A DNA stretch of 64,000 bases, taken from Crotophaga sulcirostris. Taxonomy: Eukaryota > Chordata > Aves > Cuculiformes > Crotophagidae. How positions within the stretch are numbered: the first letter of the stretch is position 1; each line of letters opens with the position of its first letter. Where the stretch lies: contig VYZB01000755.1 of the NCBI GenBank assembly GCA_013397455.1, positions 193,656 to 257,655 of the forward strand, in the 5' to 3' direction. The notes under the pieces are model-generated. The model saw nothing but the letters and a program-made list of their open reading frames with translations. It was not told where the DNA came from and made no database searches. Shown here piece after piece: positions 49,601-61,429 of the stretch. The translations under genes and the position numbers were made by a program.

Positions 49601-52600
49601 AACTAATAATGAATTTTCTCAATCTATTGTAAGTGGTTAAAGATTCCCACTATGAGTACAATTATTAAATATTTAAAGATCTTACTAAATGTAAAGGTTT
49701 TGGTAGAGATTAGTTCAGGGAATTTGAAAGTACTTCTACACAATGTTCTCAGTTACAAAAGTACATTTGGATATACGTTTGTAAAAGGAATAAACTTTGC
49801 AAGGATGCCTCACAATTCATTTACAATCTTTCATAGAATCTCTGAAATTTTAAAACTCACAAAATTTTACAGTAAAAAGATGTGGTATTCCGTTTTTAAG
49901 AAATGACAGGGAAGTTCTCAAGCTTAGTTCAGGGAATAAACACAGTTCAACTGATCAAAGAAAGCAGAACTGACTGAGAGTATGCCGTCATACCTAATTT
50001 AATCAGAAGTGCTAAAAAATACCTCATTTAATAATACGAATTCAGTCCACCCAGGATTTGAAAAGAAAAGCCTCCTACAAAACACCCACTTTTACCTATA
50101 GAATTAAGTTGTTGGTTTCCACAGAACTTAACTTACCATCCAAAAAAAATGTCTGTTGTTTTAAGAAGTCCACTGATTACTACCCACATACACTTGGCCA
50201 GCTACACCACACACAAACAAATCCAGATTATGTAATTCTCCAAACTTCAGACCATGAAAAGGTAAACCTCTGCAAGAGAGAGAACATAAGGCAAGACTGA
50301 GGTGGTGATCCAGGCTTCATTGTACACTCTGCCCGAAGACACTCCCCACAAATTCTCTTCACCGCCCACATCCCCTCACATCGGGTACACAGACATGAGG
50401 TACAACAGGAAGGGCCTGGACAGCCTTCGGTTTGGATCAGGTACACCAGAACGCTTCTGGGAAACCTGAACCGACTGGACATGGCCTTGAGTCAAAATAA
50501 AGGCTATGTCTGAGGTACCTCACTTGGATCTGCAAGACTCTGCAGTACACATGAGCTGAAGGCATCTTCAGCTCTCTGGGTTTGCACAGGTGCTGGCAGC
50601 ACCTGCATCAGTTTGAGACACCTGACTCACAAGCAAACATTTTGTAAGAGACTACTACAATCCTAATACATTAGGACATCTCTATTAGAAGCAGCAGCTA
50701 TAATCCTCCTATAGAAACTAGCACAGCTTACCATGACAGTCATTTACTACATTCCACCAGAAGCAGCACTGTCTACCTAAAATTAAAAATATAACCTACT
50801 GAACCCTGGCTTTTGTTCTGCAGTTAATGTGCTCATAAAGTTAATCCTCCCGTGACCAAGAATGGAAACCAGTGGTTTTTAGCAGGCAGTAACTGTTCTC
50901 TTCTTCAGTACAACAACTTAAGTGAGACCTCCAGTGACACTATGCCTTTTCTGCAAAGCTTGAGCAATCGCATCGGTGGGACAGGCCACCACCTTGTTCT
51001 CTACAAGAGATGCCTCAATTCTCTCTGTATCATCAGGGCGCGTTCAAGGTTCAGCCAGCTCCAACTGTGCTCGTTGATAACCTAAGAAAACTTAAAAAAA
51101 CAGTTGACAAGGAGCAGAGTAACACCCAAACTGAAACATTTTAAATCAGCCCTCATGTAGGTAAGCCATGTAGGAAGTAACACACTGCTGCCACCCACTA
51201 AGATGCACCATCGCTTAGCAAACACGCTGCTGCATGACAAAATTCATTATAATATACATCCCTCATTTCCAGATATTTTCTGTAAAATATTTCACCCATT
51301 TTCAATTGCACGTGCAATTACTCAACAACAGCACTTATCATTTCCCTTCTCACATTAAGGCAGCTCCAAATCAGCAGAGCAGTACAGCTACAATTGGTGA
51401 TTTTTCCTTGTTTTTGAATCAAATCTAATCTTTTGCAAGAAGCTTTAAATTGAATACCTCAACTTAGTTTAAGATGCAGATTCAGAGTCCAATCTTAACA
51501 TTGAACAATTAATTTCTGCCAACACGATTGGTAAACTAGGAAAAGGATTTTCCAGGCTCCAAATCCTGACTAACTCATGACGTAAGAGTAACATCAGTGT
51601 GAATTCATACCCACACACAAAAAATTGGGCAAGTGCTTTTAAATAGCATTATATGAGGTGATAAATTACATCCACATTTTCAGGCCCTCAAGGCAGTTCT
51701 CAATATTGAAAAAAAAGCTCAGAAAAAAAGCACAAGCTATACAAAAACAAGATACACTTATTACGTACGAGATCGTCAGCAATTTGGGGGCTGCCTTGTT
51801 TTGTTTTTACATAACCAAAGCCATTAAGACCATTATGTACCATCTACTGTACACACTACATCTATTTTATTTAACCAGTTCAGTTTACTCGCTGGTACAA
51901 TAGGCAATATGACATCTGCACCCTTTCCTGCAAGGAGGAGGAGGCACATCTTTATCTCAACTAAGCAGCATGAATGGGATTAAAACGGAACCATTACTCA
52001 GCCCTAGTGGTATTTTATCTCTCAAGCTGTCTTTAAATAGTGGTCTAAAGTTTATCACAGCATCTGCTTAACCCTACCAAAAGGCTGGTAATTCACCTTG
52101 AAAAAAGTTTGACAAGCTGCTGTGAAAATCCAACACAAGTCTAAAATGCTTTTTGCTGTGGTAGGGAAGAGTATAAATAAACCAAGCCCCTTCTTCAATG
52201 TGTATAAAGCTGTGGAGGGGGAAGGGGAGAATAAAACACATTTCTCTAATACCAGTACTTCAAATTTCTTTCAAAGACATGGAAAAAGTACATACATGCA
52301 CAGAGTCAATCTGTAAATTGAAGAATATAGGTTGATGTAAACATCACTGAGGAATAAAACAATCTGTAAGGCTCTTGCAGGAAAAAATGTTTCATGAGGA
52401 TTCACAGAATCATCACTCCCATTCAGAAAGCAGAAGGAAAACTCATCAACCTGAAAAGATTCAGATTCAATCCCAAAATGAAGCATACTGCAAAATTTAC
52501 CCAGACAGATATTGTGGTTGCCAAAGGNNNNNNNNNNNNNNNNNNNNNNNNNNNNNNNNNNNNNNNNGGGGGGGGAATAGCAAATATTCTTGAACTTGAG

Positions 52601-53059
52601 AATCCAAAAGCAATTCTTACAGTTACAGAATTTAAGTTGCGTTTAGGCAACACTGTCCAACCACTTCCCAAAACTTGAGGCAGTGACTCCAAGATGACAC
52701 ACTCACAGCACACAGAACCCACATACCACTAGTTATTCTATAATTAAACACCAAAACTAGATGCTATTGTAAACACTGTGTCTCCAACAACATACCACAT
52801 TCAGATGGACACTGAAATATCTTTTAGATAACTGAACTCAATCTAATCTGGAGCTGGTATTTCCTGGCTGCTGATGACTAACTCTTCTAAACCACCATTA
52901 ACTATCAGGAAATACCCACCCCCGACATCAATTACTATCTAAACATAATTCAAAGTGTTCTGTTTTGAATGCATTCACTCAGAGTCAAATATCCTATAGG
53001 CAAATGTGAGGAAAACACCTTTCCACCAGATTTTAGGTAACCAAAGTACAAAATTAAGT
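46641..53059. other. Intronic stretch with CpG islet and assembly gap
   Basis: 6.4 kb of unique AT-rich DNA without recognisable exon or repeat family. It contains the CpG cluster at 47525-47550 and the N gap at 52528-52567. Confidence 0.6.
52528..52567. other. Assembly gap (40 N) at a G run
   Basis: Forty N, preceded by GG and followed by eight G. The true length is unknown; a long G homopolymer or G-rich repeat probably stopped sequencing. Confidence 0.98.
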
Positions 53060-53192
53060 CCTGGGAGTGTTTAAGAGGAGATTGGCTGAGGCACTCAGTG
53101 CCATGGTTTAGATGCTGGGTTGGTGTTGGGTTATAGACTGGACTCGATGATCTCAGAGGTCCTTTCCAACCTTGTAATACTGTGATACTGTG
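53060..53192 (+). mobile_element. CR1 LINE, short 3' fragment
   Basis: Plus-oriented 133-bp CR1 end: GTGTTTAAGAGGAGATTGGC, ACTCAGTGCCATGGTTTAGA, GACTCGATGATCTCAGAGG and a TAATACTGTGATACTG tail. The TGTTAGTGTTGG segment of the other copies is shortened here. Confidence 0.93.
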
Positions 53193-56100
53193 TGAATATT
53201 AAGAACAAAACCTAAGTTAGGACCAGACCTCCTGCTTCCTGAATTAAATTGATCCAAATCTCTACCACACATGGGACTGTGGGTTAAAGAAGAGCTTGGG
53301 CTAGTACTGCATGTACTTTGTACAGCGAGGACAAAGGTCTTCCGAGTGCGCAGCGCGGCTCCGCTGGGCTCTTTCGTCACAGCCTCCCAGGTGGATCCCC
53401 TGCTGCCCCGACCAACAGCAACCCTCAGCAACCCCTGCAAAGAAGAGAGACAAGCAAAGGAGCCTCTCTGCAAACTCCAGCCTCGAGAAGAATTAATGTC
53501 TTTTCATCTCCATTTTCCATTAAATTAAAAATGGCAGAGGAAAGAAAGCACTCGTCAGCTAAAAAAACCCAACCACCCACAGTATCAATCCACTAAGTGA
53601 AAGGCAACATCACATTTATATTCAGGAAGGCTCAGGAGTAGACAATTGTCCTCTTCATTTCTGTCCAAACCAAAATTAAAGACTCTCAGTAGGAAAGTCA
53701 CAGCTATAATCCCATCTTCCCCATCTCCCTGAAGGTACCAACAGAAAGTTTTCATCACAGTAGCCACCACACTGCTATGTTCTGAATATTAAATATAATC
53801 CAAATACCCCACCTACCCAACCTCCCATGGTTTCCCATTCTATCCTTTTCCCATCTTCCTCCCCCCCCTTAAAGGGAAAAATATTTGCTTTACAGCTGTC
53901 ATGAGCACATCAAAATTATGTTTAGTTGACTTAAAATAACGAAATAATAATTCCTGATGAAATTTCTAGGTTCTATTAATTACTGTATAATATTTCTATT
54001 AGAATTCTACATATTCAGCTTGTTGCACATGGTTTTCTGCAAGGCAGTCACTTCTTAATTACATCCTAAATTCCTAGCAAGCATCAATACTTAAAAACTT
54101 CTACCTTGAAGCAAGTCTGCAGCTTTTGTATCAACAATTATTTTGTTTCTTTGAAACATTCTGGTCAGCAGAATCTACAGCCTGAATAGACCAGCTGTTT
54201 TTTCCTAAACATGAAAAATCAAATGGAAATTATGGAAACTGGTATTTATTCCCAACCCTCCTCCCAAAAGAGCTAACCACTTCTCAATCCATTGCATTAG
54301 ATCTTCAGGCAGTTCTTTTAGCTATAATCATAGATCAGATTTACATTCAGATCTTAAGGAAAAAAACCCAACATCACAGCACACCACAGACACACCCCTT
54401 CATAACTTTAACTTACAAAGACAGCTCCTTTGCACTCATCTGATATTTCATCAGCAAAATGGGATTCATCTTTTTTGGAAAACACTTTCAGGACAGTTTT
54501 TATAGACCAGCACCCCTATAAGCAATGCACTACACCTGGGAAAACACATTAAACCGCTGGTTCAGAATTTAGTGTGCAGGTCAGTAAGCAAATAAGCTCC
54601 ATCTTCATTAGCTGGCATGACAACTCTTGTATTCCCTGTGTCAAGTAGTTCTTGAAATGTTACATCCACACCACTGAAATGAAACTAGTGACACTCCTTC
54701 AAATGGGGAAACTTACACGATGAGCAGCAATAATCCAAGTAATCCAGAAGCAGCATCACCAAACAGCCCCTCACAGCCCCGTAAGGGCAGAAGCAAGGTG
54801 CTCCACAGAAGAAAGTTCACAAGGAGTCTTCCAGCAGAAAACACAGCTTTAAGAACAAACAAAAAAAATCCCAACCAACCCAGCTCTCTGATTCTACTAT
54901 AAAGTTGTTTGCTACTCAGTCCATACAGATATGACAGATGTAAATTAAGAGTTGTGGAGAGGGAGACACAAACACACACAAACACCACAAAAAAATCCCC
55001 CCCAACATTTGTCTTGCTACATTGAAACCAGCTGTGTCACACGACATTAACCAACCTGCCAACCCATATCTACAAAGCAAGGGTAGAGTTTTTAAAGTGG
55101 TTAGTACAAAGGTCTTCCAGAAATTGAGCTTTCAGAAATTACAGCTTTGCACACTCTGGTTTACAACATGGACTTTGGAAAGATCCGAGACCTTCGCAGT
55201 GACGCGTTTGAGTACACGACAATATGAGGAAGTGCTGTAGCTGATACCCTTCTTCTCTGCAGACAATCAAATATCAAAGGTGCATCATTGTTTAAAGTGG
55301 CTCCTGTCCTTAAGGATGAAGATCTGTTCCCTGTCCTGCCCTGACCTCAAGGGAAGGACACACTGTCCTCCAAAACATCCTGTCAGGAAAGCATAACAAG
55401 TGTGCAAATTTGAAGATTAGGATAATAAATACAGCTTTGCTAGTTACTTATTGTGGCCTCCAAAAAAATTACTGTCTTAAGAACACTGGGGCTTCCCTAA
55501 ACCAGTCTTGTCATTTCAGAAATCCTGGTGAACACGTCCAGTTTTGCAGCTGCAGGGAACTAGGAACAATATATTTGTTAAGCTCTGTATGGGGTCTTTT
55601 TCTGTGAAAGTCTTCATTTGTCCCATCCACTCTATTTTGAAGTTATATGTTTCCTGAAATTTGTTTAGCAGGACAACATATCTATTTGCTTTTTCTTCCA
55701 ATACAGAGATTTGGAATTCATCAGAATATACAGTCCAGGTCTGCTCACTGAGGAAACTCTATTCATCTGCTTAGGAAAGTTGGGATGTTTTCTGCTTTTG
55801 TAGCTTTTTCTGTGTTTCCTTCTCCAGGACTACATCCCCAAACCTGTGAGGAGATGCCCATGACAAAGAACAATGAGTATTTTGATCAGGCTCATTTTCC
55901 TTGTTTTGTACTGGCACCAAGTCCTTAGAGAAGAAGCTGTTTAGGTCAACAATAAACTGCAAGGCTCCTAAATGGCAATAAACTGGCAATATTTTGATTT
56001 CCCTCCTAAGTAAAATTACTGCTTCACGGGTCAAACAGCCCTACCTTCTCAAGGAAAAAAAGACTGGCCCAGAATACTTGAATGAAAACTTCAAATGTGG

Positions 56101-59100
56101 TTTTACTGTGTTTTTATTATTAGACCTTTATATTTAATATAGTTACCTTTTCTCCCCATGATAGAGCACTGATCTCTGCATTTTTCTCGTAGTTTATGCA
56201 AATGGAGAGCGTTGAGAAAAAAGCAAGTTGATTTTAATCTTTTTTAGTAAAATGTCCACATAAAAGCTTTATTCAGTAAGATTTGTTTTAGTGCTATAAA
56301 CCCTTAAAAATTATTACCAGAGTGAGACAGTTCGATGAGCTTGCTCTCACATTTAGTTCAATTAACAAATGTCAGCAATCAGTTTGCATTTCTAGATTTT
56401 TGCATTTGAAACTGAGATGGGGAAGAAAAAAGCTGGCAGATGAGATCTCAGATAATATTTTTTCCAGTTAAAGCTCTTAATATATTAGATAAAATGCATT
56501 ACCTCAGTTTTTAACATCAGATTAAGAGAACAGTTAAGAATTTTTGAGGAACAGGACGGCATTTATCAAACAGCAAAGAGAATTGTGCAGGTGACACACA
56601 GCAAAACACAGAGCCAAGTCACAGAGTCAAATCAATATTATATCCTAGTTCAAACAGTGAAGCACTCTCACACAGAGTGACACTTTTTACACAATGATAA
56701 AGCAAATCACATAACCCAGACAGAATAAGCCATATGTCAAGATTCACAGATTCCAGTTACATTCCTTATAATACACACCCTTTCCTATAAAGCAAAGGAA
56801 GATTGAGATCTCTTTTTCAGGAACTAAAAGTATTGCTCAATTCACAAGTGTTATTTCAAATAGCCATAAACTATGTTAATAGATAGAAAATATTCATAAA
56901 CAAAACTTTTAAGAAAGTGCAGCTATGTTATGAGCTGCTACCTAGGCTTTGTACAAACTTGCAGCAAGAAAAAAAAAAATCCTGTCTTCAGAAGAGTTGT
57001 TACAAAACTGGTTTGTTTTCACTGTATTTTTTCGGGTTCAGCTTTAATTGCATTGAGCAGGATCCAAGGGAAAACATTAGCTTCTGAGGTCCAATTTCAG
57101 ACTGAGCAATGTTTACCAAAAAACCCTGGCTGAATTTTTATAACCTCCTGGACTGCTTACCTGCTTGGAACGCTGTGGTTTACATATTACACTGTGCTAT
57201 AATTACCCCTATTTTAAATGAGAAACCACCTCTGTTGAAACACTTAACTGTATTGCCACTTCAGAATCTTCAGCAAACTACATAGCAGTCACTCTGTTGC
57301 ACATATCAGGGAGTTGACTACTATCCCTTTAAAACAAAAAAAAAGTCAACCCCATTTAATTCCTGCTTGAATCTAGACATCTGGAATCAAGTATATACAT
57401 GAGGAAGAACCATACAGCTGCAACTGTATAAATATTTTTCTTCTTAATTCCCTGCCAAGAGCATCTCAAAATTCTAAGATCAGTTTCATAGACAAGAAAT
57501 AAAACTAAGGTCACACAAGCTTCTAGAATTTGGGTACCCATATTTGAGGTGAGATGCATTCCAGGGCCAATATACAGTCCCGTCTTGGATCAAATTTTCC
57601 AGATTTTGTTTCCTGTGAACTTCCGGCGTAGAGCTGGTGTCTCCTTAAATTGGCATAATGATTATCACTGATTTTATCTTATGAATTCCTGGCATCCACT
57701 TCAAATAACAATCGAGCAGACAACACACATTCCAGCTTACTTTATTAGGATTGAAGTAAGAACCTCTTTCCACTGACATATTCCTTCTGACAAGGATTAT
57801 CGAAGCAACTGCCAAGCTGATTGCAACTGATTGCAGTATGATGATGCATAGACACTTAGGTATATTTGTCAACAGAAAATGCTGCAGCAAATTTAAGTCT
57901 TCAGAAGTTTGATTTATAAATAAGTTAGAGAATGCCCCTTTGAAAGTGCCTGGAATCTACAGAGCACATGGAGCAATCTCTAGATTCAGTACACCAGGAG
58001 AGATTTTTTGCGTGTGTCTGTGTTAAATGTCCAGCCAACCAGTTTCTGCCTTCTCATACAAACTCGTGATATTTGTGCAGCTTCATTATGTAAATGAACA
58101 CATGTGGAGATCACTGAGGCACTAATAAAATCCACTCTTAGCTGTGCCAGATCTGCCACAGAAGCCCGTGAAAGTGTTGTGTGTATAGATGAACATCTGC
58201 ATCAAGAATTAGCGAGACCACGTTAAAATTTTTCTTTGTATAATCACATTGTCAAGCTGTATTTTTTAATTTTGGTTTAACTATGTTGATGAGTAGCTCC
58301 ATTCTGGAGACTACATATAGTTTAGAAGTGATGGTTTTTCAGCCATGCACGGCCATCCATGGAAGAAGCAAGCCACAGAAGGATGTCAGAGTCTTAGACC
58401 ATGCCAAAGATGTAGTAGAACAGACCAGCATAAACCCCTAAAAACCAGAAATCGACACACTGGTCTTTTTAGCAGAAAAGAGCTCCATTTGTAGCATACA
58501 GATATTTCTAGTTTTTCTCCTGAAGCTTGCGAACTATTACCTGCTTCTAAGATCAGATACAGCACTGATGCTACAAAACCGTTGCCTTTCACTCCTCCAA
58601 GCAAAGGATGTCACATTACAATTTTGCTTCATAAGGCTTAAGAAAGCCTTCCAGAGTTCACACAACCACTACTTTCCGTGTAAGTCTGGGCACAACAATC
58701 AATCCAGGTCATCACCTTCAAGTTCTTTTTTTGGACTCCAATTTCTTCTCCCATATGCTTTATATGGCTACATACGAGATGCTTAACACACACAAACAGT
58801 TCAAATAAAGCCATTTTGGTTACCCATAAACACAGACAATTAAGGAGTCTGGTCCTAGCACTGCTCTTAGCCTTCATACTCAAAGGCTTTGTCTCTTCAC
58901 AATTCACTTTTTGTGCAATCATTAACTCCAGCTAAAACAGTTCTAACAAAGAGAACTGGAAACCAAGACGACATGAACACCTGAAATCTGGAAAAAGATG
59001 GGCTTAAGCAATCAATAATGTAAAAGCAGCAGCACTAGTTCTGAAGACCTGTTGCACCTTCATGAAGAAATAACTTGAAACCACGTGCAACTTGTGGCAG

Positions 59101-59489
59101 CAGGGCATAATAGAGTGTGGGTTCAGCAACACAGGGCTAGACAGCAGCAAACCTCTAAATTTTCAAGGGGCAAATCATTACGTAAGCTGTCCTTAAAACC
59201 ACTTTCACATTCCTTGCTTTGTTGAACTCTGACATCAAGAAACATTGAAATAATGGTCCAGAGCTATGAAAATCACCTCTGCAACACTTTAAGTACCTTT
59301 AAAATAAATATTTTAGTTTTGTTAACACATTCTTCTCTAGGACCTTGATAGCTCTCTCCAAACAGCTCTGCATATTTTCAGTCTAATCACCATGCTAAAT
59401 AGCAGCATGGCACCCGGGCACAAGCAGCCTGCCAACAGCCAGCAGTGGTATGAACAGTGAAGTGCAGGGATGATGGTGCTGGAATGCAT
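53193..59489. other. Intronic stretch with two CpG-rich islets
   Basis: Mostly unique AT-rich DNA. A GC- and CpG-richer segment lies at 53326-53410 and a small CpG cluster at 55186-55218. No exon could be supported, although an unrecognised noncoding 5' exon of NUMB could hide here. Confidence 0.5.
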
Positions 59490-60560
59490 GCAGCCTTCCA
59501 ACAGATTTGCCTGCTGAAACATTCTGAACGCAAGAGTCTCGTCAGCCCATTTCTTCAGCACGTCTAGGGTTCCTGCTCAACCGTGTGTTGTGTCAACCAC
59601 GCCTCCCAATTCTGTGCCATCTGCAAACCTGTGGAGGGTGGGTGCCTTCTGTCCCATCACTCAGGTCAGTGAAAGACATCAAGCAGCCCAGATCCTACTC
59701 TAAACCCCTAGAGTACACCACCAGTAATCAGCCTCCAGCTGGGCCTTGTACCACCGCCCACAGGCCTTTGAGTCCAGCATTTCAGCCAGTTTGCAACCCA
59801 CCTTGCTGTCTACTTACCTAGCCTGTAGGTCACCAGCTAGGTTCTCAAGGGGGTTGTTAAGGGAGAAATTGTCAAAAGCACTGTGAAAGTAAAACAGCAT
59901 CAACTGCTCTTCCTCATCTACCAACCTCATCACTTCACCACAGAATGCTCACAGTCTGGTGAAGCACAATTTCCCCTTCGTAAATACACGATGGCTACTG
60001 CTAATCATCATCTTATCCTTTATAAGTTTGGAAAGGGCTTCACAGAAGAATTTGCTTCATCATTTTCCCCAGAGATCAAGGTGTAAACTCCCAGGTCCTC
60101 TCCCCTTCCTGGATGCAGAACTGACATTTGCTTTCTTCCAGTGCTCAGGAATCACCTCCTAGTGCCACAGTCTTTCAAAAACAATGGAGAGTGGCTTTGC
60201 CACAACATCAGCTCCCTCAACACTAACAGGGGCCTTCTGACAGGTGCCATGGACTTCCTTATAGGAAATTTGTTGAAATGTTCCCTTACCCAGGGTTTCT
60301 CTACCACAACCTTCATTGCTCCAGACTTCCTCATTAATCCCTGTGGCCTGCAACTCCAGAAGGCAAATCTTACCAGTAAAGACCAAGGTAAAAATAGGCA
60401 TTACGTAACTCAGATTATTCCATGTTTTCCCTAGTCTTCCTTTGGCTACTGATACACCTGCAGAAGCCCTTCATGTCCCTGAACACTTACCTGAAAACTG
60501 AGGTCGAAAGCCACTGCCAGTCATATCTTTTTCACACTCCATTACTGTCATTCCTCACAC
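59490..60560 (-). mobile_element. Old, degraded CR1 LINE, reverse transcriptase region
   Basis: The minus strand preserves scattered blocks of CR1 ORF2 reverse transcriptase. ADVVAKPLSIVFERLW (about 60160-60210) matches the usual ADVIAKPLSIIFERSW-type block. TLHRFADGTELGGVVDT (about 59590-59637) matches the catalytic FADD box region, with the second Asp replaced by Gly (FADG, 59627-59616). Frameshifts and indels separate the blocks, so it is inactive. No young 3' tail is present. Both ends are approximate. Confidence 0.85.
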
Positions 60561-61000
60561 ACACAAGCAGGAGTGCAGTTAAGCTGAGATTCAAAAAAAC
60601 ATACAAAATAAGGGAAAGGTACAACCTCTTGAAAATCTTATTGGGTGTATTCTAACTTAACCATTTCAATACAACACAAACAAATCAAGGAAACCTTCAC
60701 CAACTGGTTAGAATCAGCTCTAAATGGCCTCTCTGCCCTGCTTAACCCTACAACACAAGTATCACGCTAACAATGGCTAAGTTTGCTCCTGTAATCAAAA
60801 ACAGAGCCCGACTGACAGATGTGACAGATTCCATGTGATACACACTGGAATGAACGTGATTAGGTAGCAACACAGCATCTCCTCAACAGTAGCACAACTC
60901 CCCCTGTCTATAACCACGATGAAAGTGAATAGGTACTTTCAGGAAACTGAAATTATGCAGTCCCGTGGTTATGTATCCTGATGTTTTAGAACATACAGAT
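60561..61000. other. Intronic stretch, no feature recognised
   Basis: Unique sequence between an old and a young CR1. Confidence 0.5.
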
Positions 61001-61429
61001 GGTGAAGGGTTTGGAGCACAAGCCCTACGAGGAGCGACTGAGGGAGCTGGGGCTGTTTAGTCTGAAAAAGAGGAGGCTCAGGGGAGACCTTATTGCTCTC
61101 TACAGCTACCTAAAAAGAGGCTGTAGTCAGGCAGGGGTTGGTCTCTTCTCTCAGGTGACCAGGGACAGAACTAGAGGACATGGACTCAAGCTTCGTCAGG
61201 GAAAGTTTAGGCTTGATATTAGGAAAAAGTTCTTCCCTGAAAGGGTGATTGGCCATTGGAATGCGCTGCCCAGGGAGGTGGTGGAGTCGCCAACCCTGGA
61301 GGTGTTTAAGGGAAGACTGGCTGAGGCACTCAGTGCCATGGTTTAGATGATGGGCTGGTGTTAGTGTTGGGTTCTAGGTTGGACTTGATGATCTCAGAGG
61401 TCCCTTCCAACCTTGTGATACTGTGATAC
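61001..61429 (+). mobile_element. CR1 LINE, longest young 3' fragment in the window
   Basis: Plus-oriented with an uninterrupted ORF2 C-terminus of about 110 codons: [80 protein letters not shown] and [20 protein letters not shown]. Then come the stop, the 3' UTR and the GTGATACTGTGATAC tail. The lack of frame breaks suggests recent insertion. It is the best reference copy for this subfamily here. Confidence 0.96.

Noticed and set aside
53153..53473. 106-codon minus-strand open frame at the CpG-rich segment
   Set aside because: Part of it is CR1 tail and the rest has no known similarity, so it is not annotated as a gene. The segment is kept only as a possible noncoding exon.
60999..61346. 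115-codon frame
   Set aside because: It is the C-terminal part of CR1 ORF2 in a 5'-truncated copy without promoter.
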